DNA of 64,000 nucleotides from JBJMHZ01 sp045807125 (GTDB lineage: Bacteria > Actinomycetota > Actinomycetes > JAWWOL01), in the NCBI GenBank assembly GCA_045807125.1, contig JBJMHZ010000017.1:1-64000 (forward strand). Reading direction: 5' to 3'. A model generated the notes under the pieces. It had not been told where the DNA came from. It did no database searches and saw nothing but the letters and a program-made list of their open reading frames with translations. This document shows positions 43,611 through 52,117 of this stretch, piece by piece; position 1 is the stretch's first letter, and the number at the start of each line of letters is the position of its first letter. Made by a program: the position numbers and the translations under genes.

Positions 43611-44953
43611 GGGCCCACCAGCCGGCGCATCGCGGCGAGCACCTCGTCCAGCCCGGCTCGTACGTCGGACTGCTCGTGCAGGCGGACGCTGTGGGCGAGG
43701 TCGTCGATGGTGGCCTCGAGGTTGAACTGGCTGGCGCCCTGCAGCCGGATCTCGTCGAGCAGCGCGCGCGCGCCGTCGACGTCGCCGCTGTCGAACGCCG
43801 CACCGATCAGCGTGGGCCGCGCCCACTCGTCGTCCGGCCGGATCGCCATGCTGGCCCGGCACGCGGTCATGGCGACGGTCGCGGTCTCGGTCGCGCGCTT
43901 CTCGTCGCCCTCCTTGCCGCGGATGCGGTACAGGCGCGGGAGGTTCGACGACGGGTAGTAGTCGTTCAGGTCGAGCGCCATTCCTCGCTCGTACGCGTCG
44001 ATCGCGCGCTCGAGGTAGCGCCGGCGCTCGTCCGATCCCTCGGGCGCCGCGCGCATCAGCTGCTTGTAGCGGCCGCCCAGCAGGCCCCAGCGCTCGGACG
44101 TGCCTCCCGAGCGCTCGATGAGCCCCTGCAACGCTGCCGCAGACTCCTCGACCCGGCCGGTCTTGGCGAGCGCCAGCTGCCGCTGCTCCACGACCGTGGG
44201 GTGGCGCTGGAGCCGGTCGGGCAGATCGTCGACGTACGCGAGCACCTCGGGCCAACCGACGTTGTCGCGGATCGCGGCGATCAGCTCGAGGACGACCGAC
44301 TCGCGGATCGCCGGCTTGGCGCCGTACGCAGCCACGAGGTCGCGCGTGCGGCTCTTCCGCGCCTCGTCGCTCGTCGCGAGCCGGATCGCCCGGATGTCGG
44401 TCTCGAAGCCCGACAGCTCGTCCACCACGTCAGCGAACGCCGGGGCGCTGCCATCCTTGCGGTCCGGGTAGCCGGGCAGCGCCACGCACACGGGCGACGG
44501 CCCGTTCAGCAGCGGAGAAAGGCCAGCGCGCAGCGCCGCCCTCGCAGCCTCCACGTTGGGGGCGGGGCAGGACCCGTCGGTGAGGGGGTAGGAGAGGCGG
44601 CGCATCTGCGCCATGTCGAAGACGGGCTGCGCCCAACTGGCCGCGACGAGGACGCACCCGGTGCACTCCGCGGCGTGCCGCACGCCGACCTCGTAGTAGA
44701 CGTTGGAGTTGGCGAGCGACACGTCGGCGACGACCACGTCCGCTAGTACCAGCCGCTGGATCATCTCGACCACGATCAGCGCGCCGATGTCGGCGTCGGC
44801 CCGCACGGCGCGGAACCCCAGTTCCTCCAGCACGGGCTGGTGCACCCTGTGCCACAGCGCGTCGAAGTCCACCACCGACGGCACGCCGTCGCCCGTCAGC
44901 CCCGTCGGCTTCTGCCCGAAGGGCATCACCATGAAGGCGATCTGCTGGCTCAT
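43607..44953 (-). CDS. NDT-like N-terminus plus TRAFs-binding (DUF4071)/TPR protein
   Basis: A 448-residue protein. Residues 1-130 (AFMVMPFGQ, VHQPVLEELGFRAVRADADI, LADVVVADVSLANSNVYYEV then GVRHA) resemble nucleoside 2-deoxyribosyltransferase/TIR-like domains. Residues about 190-400 match the MAP3K TRAFs-binding family (RWGLLGGRYKQLMRAAPEGS then DERRRYLERAIDAYERGMAL and DLNDYYPSSNLP) with TPR-like helices. In conflict systems such N-terminal folds make or break nucleotide signals. The ATG at 44953 was chosen from family start; upstream is a His/Arg repeat. It overlaps its neighbours by 4 nt on both sides. Confidence 0.75.
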   Translation of the reverse strand: MSQQIAFMVMPFGQKPTGLTGDGVPSVVDFDALWHRVHQPVLEELGFRAVRADADIGALIVVEMIQRLVLADVVVADVSLANSNVYYEVGVRHAAECTGCVLVAASWAQPVFDMAQMRRLSYPLTDGSCPAPNVEAARAALRAGLSPLLNGPSPVCVALPGYPDRKDGSAPAFADVVDELSGFETDIRAIRLATSDEARKSRTRDLVAAYGAKPAIRESVVLELIAAIRDNVGWPEVLAYVDDLPDRLQRHPTVVEQRQLALAKTGRVEESAAALQGLIERSGGTSERWGLLGGRYKQLMRAAPEGSDERRRYLERAIDAYERGMALDLNDYYPSSNLPRLYRIRGKEGDEKRATETATVAMTACRASMAIRPDDEWARPTLIGAAFDSGDVDGARALLDEIRLQGASQFNLEATIDDLAHSVRLHEQSDVRAGLDEVLAAMRRLVGP

Positions 44954-45462
44954 CGATCCCCCTCTCCGGTGCCTGCCTCGATGCCTGCCTCGATGCTTGT
45001 CACGGTGCTTGTCTCGCCCCTCGCGGCCGACTTGAGGACCAGCTGACCCCACTGACCGTTCTCGCTCCGGAAGATCTGCTCGACCCGTTGCACGAGGGCG
45101 ACGAGATCGTCCTCGGTCGTCACTGCGTCCCAGTCGATCTCGGCCTCCTGGAGGTTGAGCGCGGTGTCGCCGTAGAGCTTGTGCAGCTGGGCGTGGCCCA
45201 TCATCGCGTCGTACGCGGTGATGGCGCCGGCGAGGGCGGCGAGGATCGCGGCAGCCACGCCGGACCAGGCACGTGCGCTGCCGGACACGGCCTGCCCCAC
45301 GACGCCGGCCACGGCGGACAGGAGCAGCAGCGCGTTGCGGACGTTGACCGCCTGGCGGTGCGCCCGGCCGTACTCGTCAGCGCGGCCGTCGTAGAACGTG
45401 CGCTGGTCGGCGATGCGCAGCTCGCTGTAGAGCTCGCGGAAGCGGGCGACGCGATCGGTCAT
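44950..45462 (-). CDS. SLATT-type two-TM protein
   Basis: A 170-residue protein. An N-terminal basic/aromatic helix (FRELYSELRIADQRTFYDGR then ADEYGRAHRQAVNVRNALLL) leads into two TM helices (about 43-61 and 65-87) and a cytoplasmic helical tail (LQEAEIDWDAVTTEDDLVAL then VQRVEQIFRSENGQWGQLVL). This is the layout of SLATT domains, predicted pore-forming effectors in nucleotide-activated systems. Both ends overlap neighbouring genes by 4 nt. The last 20 residues are a low-complexity GIEAGTGEGD tail. Assigned from architecture and partners. Confidence 0.7.
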   Translation of the reverse strand: MTDRVARFRELYSELRIADQRTFYDGRADEYGRAHRQAVNVRNALLLLSAVAGVVGQAVSGSARAWSGVAAAILAALAGAITAYDAMMGHAQLHKLYGDTALNLQEAEIDWDAVTTEDDLVALVQRVEQIFRSENGQWGQLVLKSAARGETSTVTSIEAGIEAGTGEGDR

Positions 45463-45974
45463 CCCAGCTCCTCCCCTCGCTGGATCGCGATGACTGCCTC
45501 GCGAAGGGCCCGCTCGCGACCGGAGCCGGCGTACCGGCCGGTAGTCGAGAGGTACTGGAAGTGCAGCGCGCGCAGCCGCTCGGCCTTGACCCGCTGGTCG
45601 AGGTAGTCCGACTGCGCCGTCGCCTCCTTGACCCGTGCACTGCTCGCGGCGAGTCCCACGCCGAGCACCGCCAGCACCAGCTCCGGCCAGCGCGAGTGCG
45701 GCAGCGCGGCCTGCAGGCCGCCCAGGCCGGTCACCGCGGCAGCGCCGAGCAGCACCAGGCACTGCTGGCGCCGGTAGCGATTCTGCTCGCGCAGGGCACC
45801 GAGGTCGTACTTGGTGAAGACCGGTTCCACCACGGTCGCGAGCAGTGCGAAGTCGGCGTCGAGCTCGGGGTAGCCGGCCTTCTTCTCCGGCGGGATCACC
45901 GCCGGTGACCGGCCAGGCGCGCGCAGCTTGGGAAGCCTGGCGAGCAAGGGCACGCGTCGCCTCCATGTGGCCAT
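45459..45974 (-). CDS. DUF4231/SLATT-like two-TM protein
   Basis: A 171-residue protein and first gene of the operon. A basic N-terminus (MATWRRRVPLLARLPKLR) is followed by LREQNRYRRQQCLVLLGAAA with a TM at about 73-92, a second TM at about 98-118 (PELVLAVLGVGLAASSARV), and a helical tail rich in Arg/Glu ending REAVIAIQRGEELG. It fits DUF4231, a SLATT relative. Two unlike 2-TM proteins in one operon may form a hetero-oligomer. The ATG at 45974 follows GGAGAGG. Its promoter should lie in 45975-46202, not clearly seen. Confidence 0.7.
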   Translation of the reverse strand: MATWRRRVPLLARLPKLRAPGRSPAVIPPEKKAGYPELDADFALLATVVEPVFTKYDLGALREQNRYRRQQCLVLLGAAAVTGLGGLQAALPHSRWPELVLAVLGVGLAASSARVKEATAQSDYLDQRVKAERLRALHFQYLSTTGRYAGSGRERALREAVIAIQRGEELG

Positions 45975-46202
45975 GAGCCACCTCTCCTTCCCGCGTCGCT
46001 CCGCGGCCTCATGGCCGTGCTCGGCGTGCGCTCCGCCATGAGCTCGGCCCGCAGCGCCCCGATCCGAGATCCGCACGCGGGCATTGTCGTCCTCTCGCAG
46101 CTCGATGGAAGCCCGTTCGCCGCGACGATCACCAGGTGTCCCGGGCACGGCCACCGGGCAGGGGCAGCAGCGACCCGGCTTCCGAGGGAGAGGAACGCGG
46201 CG

Positions 46203-46511
46203 ATGTCGGATGCGGACGGGGACTACGAGCCCTCCGGCGAGCGGTGGCCCGTCGACGAGGACGACTACGGCCTCGACAGCGACGAGGGCAACGTGCGCAT
46301 GCAGCAGGTCGTCGCCGATCTGGTGGCGCAGGCCGAGCGCGGCGAGGTCGAGCGCCGGGAGGCCGTCGTGCTGCTCGCGGACGCGCTCGAGGAGATGTCG
46401 GGCGACCACCCGGAGGTGACCGACATCACCGTGCGCAGCCGGCTGGTCGCCGTGCTCGACCCCGTCTTCACCGCCCAGGGCTGGGAGCGGCTGGGGCCGT
46501 TCGAGTTCTGA
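46203..46511 (+). CDS. Small acidic hypothetical protein
   Basis: A 102-residue acidic protein (SDADGDYEPSGERWPVDEDD at the start) with a helical middle (MQQVVADLVAQAERGEVERR then EAVVLLADALEEM) and an aromatic end (WERLGPFEF). No TM helix or signal is seen. GAGAGGAA lies about 10 nt before the ATG. It is divergent from the SLATT operon across 228 bp that hold no gene, and its stop lies 6 nt from the end of the converging prenyl synthase. Family not recognised. Confidence 0.65.
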   Translation: MSDADGDYEPSGERWPVDEDDYGLDSDEGNVRMQQVVADLVAQAERGEVERREAVVLLADALEEMSGDHPEVTDITVRSRLVAVLDPVFTAQGWERLGPFEF

Positions 46512-46517
46512 GCCGCC

Positions 46518-47600
46518 TCAGGCCGCGCGGCGGGTCGCGGCGACCGCCAGCTCGGCCAGCGCCTCGGTCGCCTCGGTCGCCTCCCTGCCGATCGGCGCCG
46601 CGGCGAGCGCGCCCAGCGCCCGGTCGGTCAGCTCGGCGATGAGCCGCTCGACGTGGTCCAGTGCGCCGGTGCCCGCGATGATCTCGCGCATGGTGGCCAG
46701 CTCGCCCTCGTCGAGCCCAGGGTCGCCGAGGCCGCTCCGTACCCGGGCCGCCGCGCCGCGGCCGGCCTGCCGCAGCGCCGTGACCACCAGCACGGTGCGC
46801 TTGCCCTCGCGCAGGTCGTCGCCCGCCGGCTTGCCGGTCACCGCCGGGTCGCCGAAGACGCCGAGCACGTCGTCGCGCAGCTGGAACGCCTCGCCGAGCG
46901 GCAGCCCGTACGCGGAGAACGCGGTGAGCAGCGCGTCGTCGGCGCCGGCGAGCGAGGCGCCGATCAGCAGCGGCCGCTGCACCGTGTAGGTCGCGGTCTT
47001 GAACCGGGCGATCCGCAGCGCGTCGACGGCCGGCGCCTCCGCCGTGACCTGGCCGACGATGTCGAGGTACTGACCGGCCATGACCTCGGTGCGCATGGCG
47101 TCGTAGCAGGACGCGGCGCGCAGCAGCGCCTCGGCCGGCAGCCCGGACGAGCGGAGCATCTCGTCGGACCACGCGAGGCAGAGGTCGCCGAGCAGGATCG
47201 CCGCCGACCGCCCGAACGCCTCGGCGTCGCCGCGCCACCCCTCCTGCCGGTGCAGCGTCGCGAACCGCCGGTGCACCGCTGGCCTGCCCCTCCTGCGGTC
47301 GCTGCGGTCCATCACGTCGTCGTGGACGAGCGCGCATGCGTGGAGAAGCTCCAGGGCGGCCGCCGCGGCGACGATCGTGTCGGCGTCGGGGCCGCCGGCA
47401 GCCCGCCAGGCCCAGTAGCAGAACGCCGGGCGCACCCGCTTGCCGCCGTGGGTCACGAACTCGGCGATCGTGTCGGCCACCGGCACCAGGTCGTCACCGA
47501 TCGCCTCCAGCGCGGGCCGGCGGGCCCCGACGAAGGCGTCGAGCGCCTTCGTCACCCGTGCGCGCAGGTCCGCGCGATCGAGCGGGTCGACCAGGTTCAC
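46518..47600 (-). CDS. Polyprenyl (geranylgeranyl) diphosphate synthase
   Basis: A 360-residue prenyltransferase. GGKRVRPAFCYWAWRAAGG, the first Asp motif in ALVHDDVMDRSDRRRGRPAV, FKTATYTVQRPLLIGASLAG and the second motif FQLRDDVLGVFGDP are present. It probably makes the C20 substrate of CrtB, leaving the hopanoid-operon copy for C15; this division is inferred. It corresponds to M. tuberculosis idsA2 (Rv2173), which likewise stands back to back with metF. GTG 47600 starts the product; no clear ribosome site. Confidence 0.9.
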   Translation of the reverse strand: MNLVDPLDRADLRARVTKALDAFVGARRPALEAIGDDLVPVADTIAEFVTHGGKRVRPAFCYWAWRAAGGPDADTIVAAAAALELLHACALVHDDVMDRSDRRRGRPAVHRRFATLHRQEGWRGDAEAFGRSAAILLGDLCLAWSDEMLRSSGLPAEALLRAASCYDAMRTEVMAGQYLDIVGQVTAEAPAVDALRIARFKTATYTVQRPLLIGASLAGADDALLTAFSAYGLPLGEAFQLRDDVLGVFGDPAVTGKPAGDDLREGKRTVLVVTALRQAGRGAAARVRSGLGDPGLDEGELATMREIIAGTGALDHVERLIAELTDRALGALAAAPIGREATEATEALAELAVAATRRAA

Positions 47601-47720
47601 GGGGCGACGCTCCAGGATCTCGGGCGGGAGAGGCGGTAGGAGAGGCCGTGGTCACGAGTATCCGGGCTCCGCTGCCGCCCGCCACTCGGGACGTGCTCGC
47701 CGATCAGGTGCCCGGGGGAA

Positions 47721-47726
47721 TACCGT
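47721..47726 (+). promoter_or_regulatory. -10 box TACCGT, leaderless type, for metF
   Basis: TACCGT ends 6 nt before the metF ATG and no ribosome site is present. Confidence 0.55.
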
Positions 47727-47732
47727 CGTCGC

Positions 47733-48650
47733 ATGCCGCCGAAGGTGCCCCTGCCGCGGGCCAGGACGATCCGGGAGCTGCTCGACAAGGGCGAGCGGTC
47801 GTACTCCTTCGAGTTCTTCCCGCCCAGGACGCCGGAGGGCGAGCGGCAGCTGTGGCAGGCCATCCGCCAGCTCGAGGCGCTGCATCCGACGTTCGTGTCG
47901 GTGACGTACGGCGCGGGCGGCAGCACGAGGGGCACCACCGTCCGGCTGACCGAGCGGATCGCCGCCGAGACGACGCTCACCCCGCTCGGCCACCTGACCG
48001 CCGTCGATCACTCGGTGGCCGAGCTGCGGCACGTCGTCGGGCAGTACGCCGACGCCGGCATCCGCAACGTGCTCGCGCTGCGCGGCGACCCGCCCGGCGA
48101 TCCGCGCGGCGAGTGGCACCCGCACCCGCAGGGGCTCAACTACGCCGAGGATCTCGTCCGGCTCGTCCGGTCGGCCGGCCAGCTCTGCGTGGGGGTCGCC
48201 GCCTTCCCCGAGAAGCACCCGCGCTCGCCCGACATCGACACCGACGTGCGCTACTTCGTCCAGAAGTGCCGCGCGGGCGCCGATTTCGCCATCACCCAGA
48301 TGTTCTTCCGGGCCGAGGACTACCTGCGCCTGCGCGACCGCGTGGCGCGCCACGGCTGCGACGTGCCGATCATCCCGGGCATCATGCCGGTCACCAACGT
48401 GGGCCAGATCGAGCGGTTCGCCGTGCTGTCCGGCGCGGCCTTCCCCGCCGACCTGGCCGAGCGGCTGCACCGGGTGCAGGACGACCCGGACGCCGTACGG
48501 GCGATCGGCGTCGAGGTGGCCACGGAGCTGTGCGAGCAGCTGCTCGCCGAAGGGGCGCCCGGCCTGCACTTCATCACGCTCAACCGGTCGACCGCGACGA
48601 GGGAGATCTACCAGCGCCTGCGCGAGCTCGCGATCGTCCGGCCGAGCTGA
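47733..48650 (+). CDS. metF: 5,10-methylenetetrahydrofolate reductase
   Basis: A 305-residue FAD-dependent TIM-barrel reductase. SFEFFPPRTPEGERQLW, FVSVTYGAGGSTR, LALRGDPPGD and ITQMFFRAEDYLRLRDR are the standard blocks, and LHFITLNRSTATREI ends the fold. It makes 5-methyltetrahydrofolate for methionine synthesis. The length matches bacterial MetF. Back-to-back placement with the prenyl synthase matches the mycobacterial Rv2172c-Rv2173 pair. No riboswitch-like leader is possible because the -10 box sits right before the start. Confidence 0.94.
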   Translation: MPPKVPLPRARTIRELLDKGERSYSFEFFPPRTPEGERQLWQAIRQLEALHPTFVSVTYGAGGSTRGTTVRLTERIAAETTLTPLGHLTAVDHSVAELRHVVGQYADAGIRNVLALRGDPPGDPRGEWHPHPQGLNYAEDLVRLVRSAGQLCVGVAAFPEKHPRSPDIDTDVRYFVQKCRAGADFAITQMFFRAEDYLRLRDRVARHGCDVPIIPGIMPVTNVGQIERFAVLSGAAFPADLAERLHRVQDDPDAVRAIGVEVATELCEQLLAEGAPGLHFITLNRSTATREIYQRLRELAIVRPS

Positions 48651-48668
48651 CGCCCGGTTGGTGGACCG

Positions 48669-49079
48669 CTACGCCGCGGGGATGCCCGACGGGTCCATGT
48701 GGAGGACCTCCCACACGTGACCGTCGATGTCCTGGAAGCTCCCGCCGTGCATCGGCCCCTCGTCCATGACCGGCTTCCACGGCTTGCCGCCGGCGGCGAT
48801 GGCCTTGGCGACCAGCTCGTCCACCTCGTCCCTGCTCGCGCAGGATAGGCAGGTGAGCACCTCGGTCGCGTGCGCGGTGTCGGCGATGTCGGTGGTGATG
48901 AACGTCCGGAAGAACTCCTCGACGAGCAGCATGACGTAGCTGTGCCCGTCGTCGATCACCAGGCAGGCGGCCTTGTCGTCGCTGAACCGCGCGTCGAAGC
49001 CGAAGCCGAGCGAGGAGAAGAACCGCTTCGAGCTCTCCAGGTCCCGCACCGGCAGGTTGACGAAGATCATGCGTCCCAC
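48669..49079 (-). CDS. VOC (glyoxalase-fold) family protein
   Basis: A 136-residue protein with one pair of beta-alpha-beta-beta-beta modules. MIFVNLPVRDLESSKRFFSS and LGFGFDARFSDDKAACLVI are the first half, and GGSFQDIDGHVWEVLHMDPS the second, with the usual Asp-x-x-Gly-His and Glu metal sites. Members include PhnB-like and resistance proteins, but the substrate is unknown. The GTG at 49079 or the ATG at 49070 may be used. It stands alone, convergent with metF. Confidence 0.82.
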   Translation of the reverse strand: MGRMIFVNLPVRDLESSKRFFSSLGFGFDARFSDDKAACLVIDDGHSYVMLLVEEFFRTFITTDIADTAHATEVLTCLSCASRDEVDELVAKAIAAGGKPWKPVMDEGPMHGGSFQDIDGHVWEVLHMDPSGIPAA

Positions 49080-49172
49080 GGCTGGTCTCCTCGCATCCGC
49101 TGGGTCGCCGCCGTCCGGCCGACCCTCGCAGGGTGATGACGACCGCGAGCGCCGCGACTCACCGGCGGTGCC

Positions 49173-49904
49173 TCAGCGGCGGTAGCTCACCACGCGGAAC
49201 GTCTCGGCGTACGCGATGCCGTGCGGCTCGCCGAAGTCGGCGGCCCGCTGCCGGATCCGCCGCTCCATCGCGTCGACCACGGCCGGGTCGGGACCGAGCT
49301 GCGAGCGGTGGCAGCGCAGCGCCTCCACCTTGCGATCGATCGTCTCGGACACGTCGACCGGCACGGCGTACGCGGCCGGACCCATGATCCAGCTCTCCTC
49401 CAGGGCGCGCCACGGCTGGAGGCCCTCGGCGAGCAGCTCGGGGAAGATCGAGGCCGTCGTCCCGCCGGTCATCGTGATGTCGAGCGTGCACTGGCCGACC
49501 GCCCGGTGGTCGGGGTGGTTGACGAAGCGGTCGGTCGGCAGCGGCTGCGGGTCGAGGGTGAGCAGCCGGTGCGGCCGGTGCCGCCGGAACTGGCGGGACA
49601 GCGCCAGCCGCAGCTCGAGGTCGTCGAAGACCTCCGAGTCCATCCAGTCGAGGAAGGTCACGTCGGTCACGCCGACGGTCGCGGCTGCCGCCCGCTGCTC
49701 CTTCTCGCGCAGCGCGCCGTACTCGTCAGGGTCCATGTGCGCGTCCCAGGCGCCCTTCTGGCCGCGGGTGACGACGACGTAGCGCACGTCCCAGCCCTCG
49801 TCGGTCCAGCGGGCGACGGTGCCGGCCGCGCCGAAGTCGACGTCGTCGGGGTGGGCGAACACGGCGAGGGCGCGGCGGGGCTCGCCGGCGGGGTCGGAGG
49901 GCAT
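49173..49904 (-). CDS. PIG-L family deacetylase
   Basis: A 243-residue zinc deacetylase. AVFAHPDDVDFGAAGTVARW carries the His-Pro-Asp-Asp metal motif, and FVNHPDHRAVGQ the second His pair. MshB and Mca of mycothiol metabolism share this fold but are longer; the C-terminal part here (VEALRCHRSQLGPDPAVVDA) is typical of the general actinobacterial group, so an N-acetyl-sugar substrate is likely but unassigned. The ATG follows TAAGGT by 6 nt. Confidence 0.85.
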   Translation of the reverse strand: MPSDPAGEPRRALAVFAHPDDVDFGAAGTVARWTDEGWDVRYVVVTRGQKGAWDAHMDPDEYGALREKEQRAAAATVGVTDVTFLDWMDSEVFDDLELRLALSRQFRRHRPHRLLTLDPQPLPTDRFVNHPDHRAVGQCTLDITMTGGTTASIFPELLAEGLQPWRALEESWIMGPAAYAVPVDVSETIDRKVEALRCHRSQLGPDPAVVDAMERRIRQRAADFGEPHGIAYAETFRVVSYRR

Positions 49905-49910
49905 GGGCCG

Positions 49911-49916
49911 ACCTTA
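49911..49916 (-). promoter_or_regulatory. -10 box TAAGGT, leaderless type, for the PIG-L gene
   Basis: TAAGGT on the minus strand ends 6 nt before the ATG at 49904. Confidence 0.5.
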
Positions 49917-49941
49917 TCGAGCGGTGCCCGGTGGTCACCGC

Positions 49942-49947
49942 TAGCGT
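49942..49947 (+). promoter_or_regulatory. -10 box TAGCGT, leaderless type, for the CDP-alcohol transferase
   Basis: TAGCGT ends 6 nt before the GTG at 49954. It faces the PIG-L box, so two leaderless promoters stand back to back within 40 bp. Confidence 0.5.
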
Positions 49948-49953
49948 GGGCAG

Positions 49954-50613
49954 GTGATCCCCGACCGGGACGCGTACTTCCGGCGCTGGGCCGCCCTGCA
50001 CGGCGGCTACGACCCGGCCACGCAGGGCCGGCTCGTGCGCTGGTGGCTGTCGATGGCCTACGCGGTCGCGGCGCCGCTGGCGAGGGCGGGCGTGGCGCCC
50101 GGCGCCGTGACGGCCGCCGCCGTCGTGCTGGCCTACGCCGTGCCGGCGATCGCGCTGGCCGGCGGGGCCTGGGCGGGCGCGGCCGCCGTCGCCGCCGCCG
50201 CGTCGGGGCTCGCCGACAACCTCGACGGCGCGGTCGCCATCCTGCGCGACCGGACGACCGGGTGGGGGTACGTCATCGATTCGGTCGCCGACCGTGCGGC
50301 CGACGCTGCCTACCTGCTCGCGCTCTGGTGGCTCGGGGCGCCCGGCGGGCTGTGCGTCGGCGCCGGCGCGGGGGTGGTGCTGCTCGAGTACGGGCGGGCG
50401 CGGGCCGGCAACGCCGGACTGACCGAGATCGGCGTCGTCACCGTCGGGGAGCGCCCGACCCGGGTCATCGTCACCGTCGCTGCCCTGCTCGCCGCCGGGC
50501 TGCACCCGGGGCGGGCTGCCCTGCTCGCCGGGCTCGGCGCCGCGGCGACCCTCGGCGTGACGCTCACCGGGTCGGCGCAGCTCGCGGTGGTCGTCCGCCG
50601 CACCCTGCGCTGA
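49954..50613 (+). CDS. CDP-alcohol phosphatidyltransferase family protein
   Basis: A 219-residue integral membrane enzyme with about five TM helices. The catalytic motif reads DNLDGAVAI then, after 8 residues, GYVIDSVAD, so all four Asp and both Gly of the family motif are in place, but the Arg of DGxxAR is Ile. It would move a phospho-alcohol between a CDP donor and an acceptor in lipid or polyol-phosphate synthesis. The donor and acceptor are unknown. It converges on the carotenoid operon ending at 50624. Confidence 0.82.
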   Translation: MIPDRDAYFRRWAALHGGYDPATQGRLVRWWLSMAYAVAAPLARAGVAPGAVTAAAVVLAYAVPAIALAGGAWAGAAAVAAAASGLADNLDGAVAILRDRTTGWGYVIDSVADRAADAAYLLALWWLGAPGGLCVGAGAGVVLLEYGRARAGNAGLTEIGVVTVGERPTRVIVTVAALLAAGLHPGRAALLAGLGAAATLGVTLTGSAQLAVVVRRTLR

Positions 50614-50623
50614 GTCCCCCTGG

Positions 50624-52117
50624 TCAGGCCGGTCCCACCAGGCCGGCCACGATCCGCGCCGACAGGACGACCAGCGGCAGGCCGCCGCCAGGGTGAGCCG
50701 ACCCGCCGACCAGGAACAGGCCGGGCACCGGCGAGCGGTTGGCCGGTCGCAGGAAGGCGGCGGCGACGCCGTTCGACGACGTGCCGTAGATCGCCCCGCC
50801 GGGCGCCGCTGTCTCGCGCTCGAGGTCGGCCGGCGTCCTGATCTCGCGGAGCACGACGCGGTCGCGCACGTCGAGCCCGCGGGCGGCCATCGTGGCCAGC
50901 ACCCGGTCGGCGTACGACTCCGCCAGCCCGGGCGCCGCCCAGTCGATCGCGCCGCCGTCGCCGGCCACGCCGTGGCGAGGCGCGTTGACCAGCACGAACC
51001 ACGCCTCGTGCCCGTCGGGAGCGACCGAGGCATCGTGCGGGACGGTCACGTAGACGGTGGGGTCCGCCACGGGCCGGGCCGGTCGCCCGAAGACCGCGTC
51101 GAACTCGGCGTCGTAGTCGGGGGGGAACAGCACGCTGTGGTGCGCCGGCCGGTGGCGGCCGGCTCGCACGCCCAGCAGCAGCGCGAAGCCGGACAGCGAC
51201 GGCGTCGCCCGGCGCAGCGCCCGCAGCGGAGCGGTGGTCGCCGCCACGCTGCCCGGCAGGAGGCGCCCGTAGAGGTGCGCGGCGTCGGCGTCGGACACCA
51301 CGACGTCGGCCGGCAGCCGCGAGCCGTCGGCGAGGCGCACGCCGCCCACCCGGCCGCCGTCGACCACCACCCCGGTCACCTCGGCGCCGAGCAGCACCCG
51401 GCTGCCGCGCTCGACGGCCCGGTCGAGCACCGCCTGCCCGAGCCGGTGCAGGCCGCCGTCGACGTACCACCCGCCGAAGGCCTGCTCGGCGTACGGGACG
51501 GTCACCAGCGCGGCCGGCGCGCGCCGCGGGTCGGACCCGGTGTAGGTGGCGTAGCGGTCGAGCAGCATGCGCAGCCGCGGATCGCGCAGCCGCCGCCGCC
51601 CGAGCGCGCGCAGCGTCCGCCACGGGGCGATCGCCCGCAGGTCGCCCAGCCGGTGCGCTTGGCGGGCGAGCGCCCGCCAGCCTTCGAGCGGCGAGCTCAG
51701 CACCGGCCCGTACGTGGCGGCCCACACCCTGGCGGCGTGGTCGAGCAGCCGCCGCCAGTCGGTGCCGCTGCCCGGCAGCAGGACGTCGTCGATCTCGGCG
51801 CAGAGCTGGTCGAGGTCGGCGGCGGTGCGCAGCTCGGTCCCGTCGGCGAACCGGTAGCGGGCGACGGGGTCCAGCCGCCGCAGCCGTACCGCGCCGGCCA
51901 GCGGGTCGCCGGTCGCCGCGAACAGCTCCTCGAGGACGAACGGCATGGTCACGAGCGAGGGCCCGGCGTCGAAGCGGAAGCCGTCGCGCTCGACCAGCGC
52001 CAGCTTGCCGCCGATCCGCTCGGCGCGCTCGCAGACGGTGACGTCGTGGCCGAGCGCGGCCAGCCGGGCGGCGGCGGCCAGGCCGCCGACGCCTGCGCCG
52101 ATCACGACGACCCTCAC
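50624..52117 (-). CDS. CrtI-like FAD-dependent carotenoid desaturase, paralogue
   Basis: A 497-residue paralogue of CrtI. VVVIGAGVGGLAAAARLAAL binds FAD, RDGFRFDAGPSLVTMPFVLE is CrtI-like and FLVGGSAHPGGGLPLVVLSA is the C-terminal signature. GGWYVDGGLHRLGQA is seen in C-3',4' desaturases and methoxyneurosporene-type dehydrogenases. With CruF upstream it may introduce the 3',4' double bond of an acyclic carotenoid end. The GTG at 52117 overlaps the glycosyltransferase stop by 4 nt. Confidence 0.82.
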   Translation of the reverse strand: MRVVVIGAGVGGLAAAARLAALGHDVTVCERAERIGGKLALVERDGFRFDAGPSLVTMPFVLEELFAATGDPLAGAVRLRRLDPVARYRFADGTELRTAADLDQLCAEIDDVLLPGSGTDWRRLLDHAARVWAATYGPVLSSPLEGWRALARQAHRLGDLRAIAPWRTLRALGRRRLRDPRLRMLLDRYATYTGSDPRRAPAALVTVPYAEQAFGGWYVDGGLHRLGQAVLDRAVERGSRVLLGAEVTGVVVDGGRVGGVRLADGSRLPADVVVSDADAAHLYGRLLPGSVAATTAPLRALRRATPSLSGFALLLGVRAGRHRPAHHSVLFPPDYDAEFDAVFGRPARPVADPTVYVTVPHDASVAPDGHEAWFVLVNAPRHGVAGDGGAIDWAAPGLAESYADRVLATMAARGLDVRDRVVLREIRTPADLERETAAPGGAIYGTSSNGVAAAFLRPANRSPVPGLFLVGGSAHPGGGLPLVVLSARIVAGLVGPA

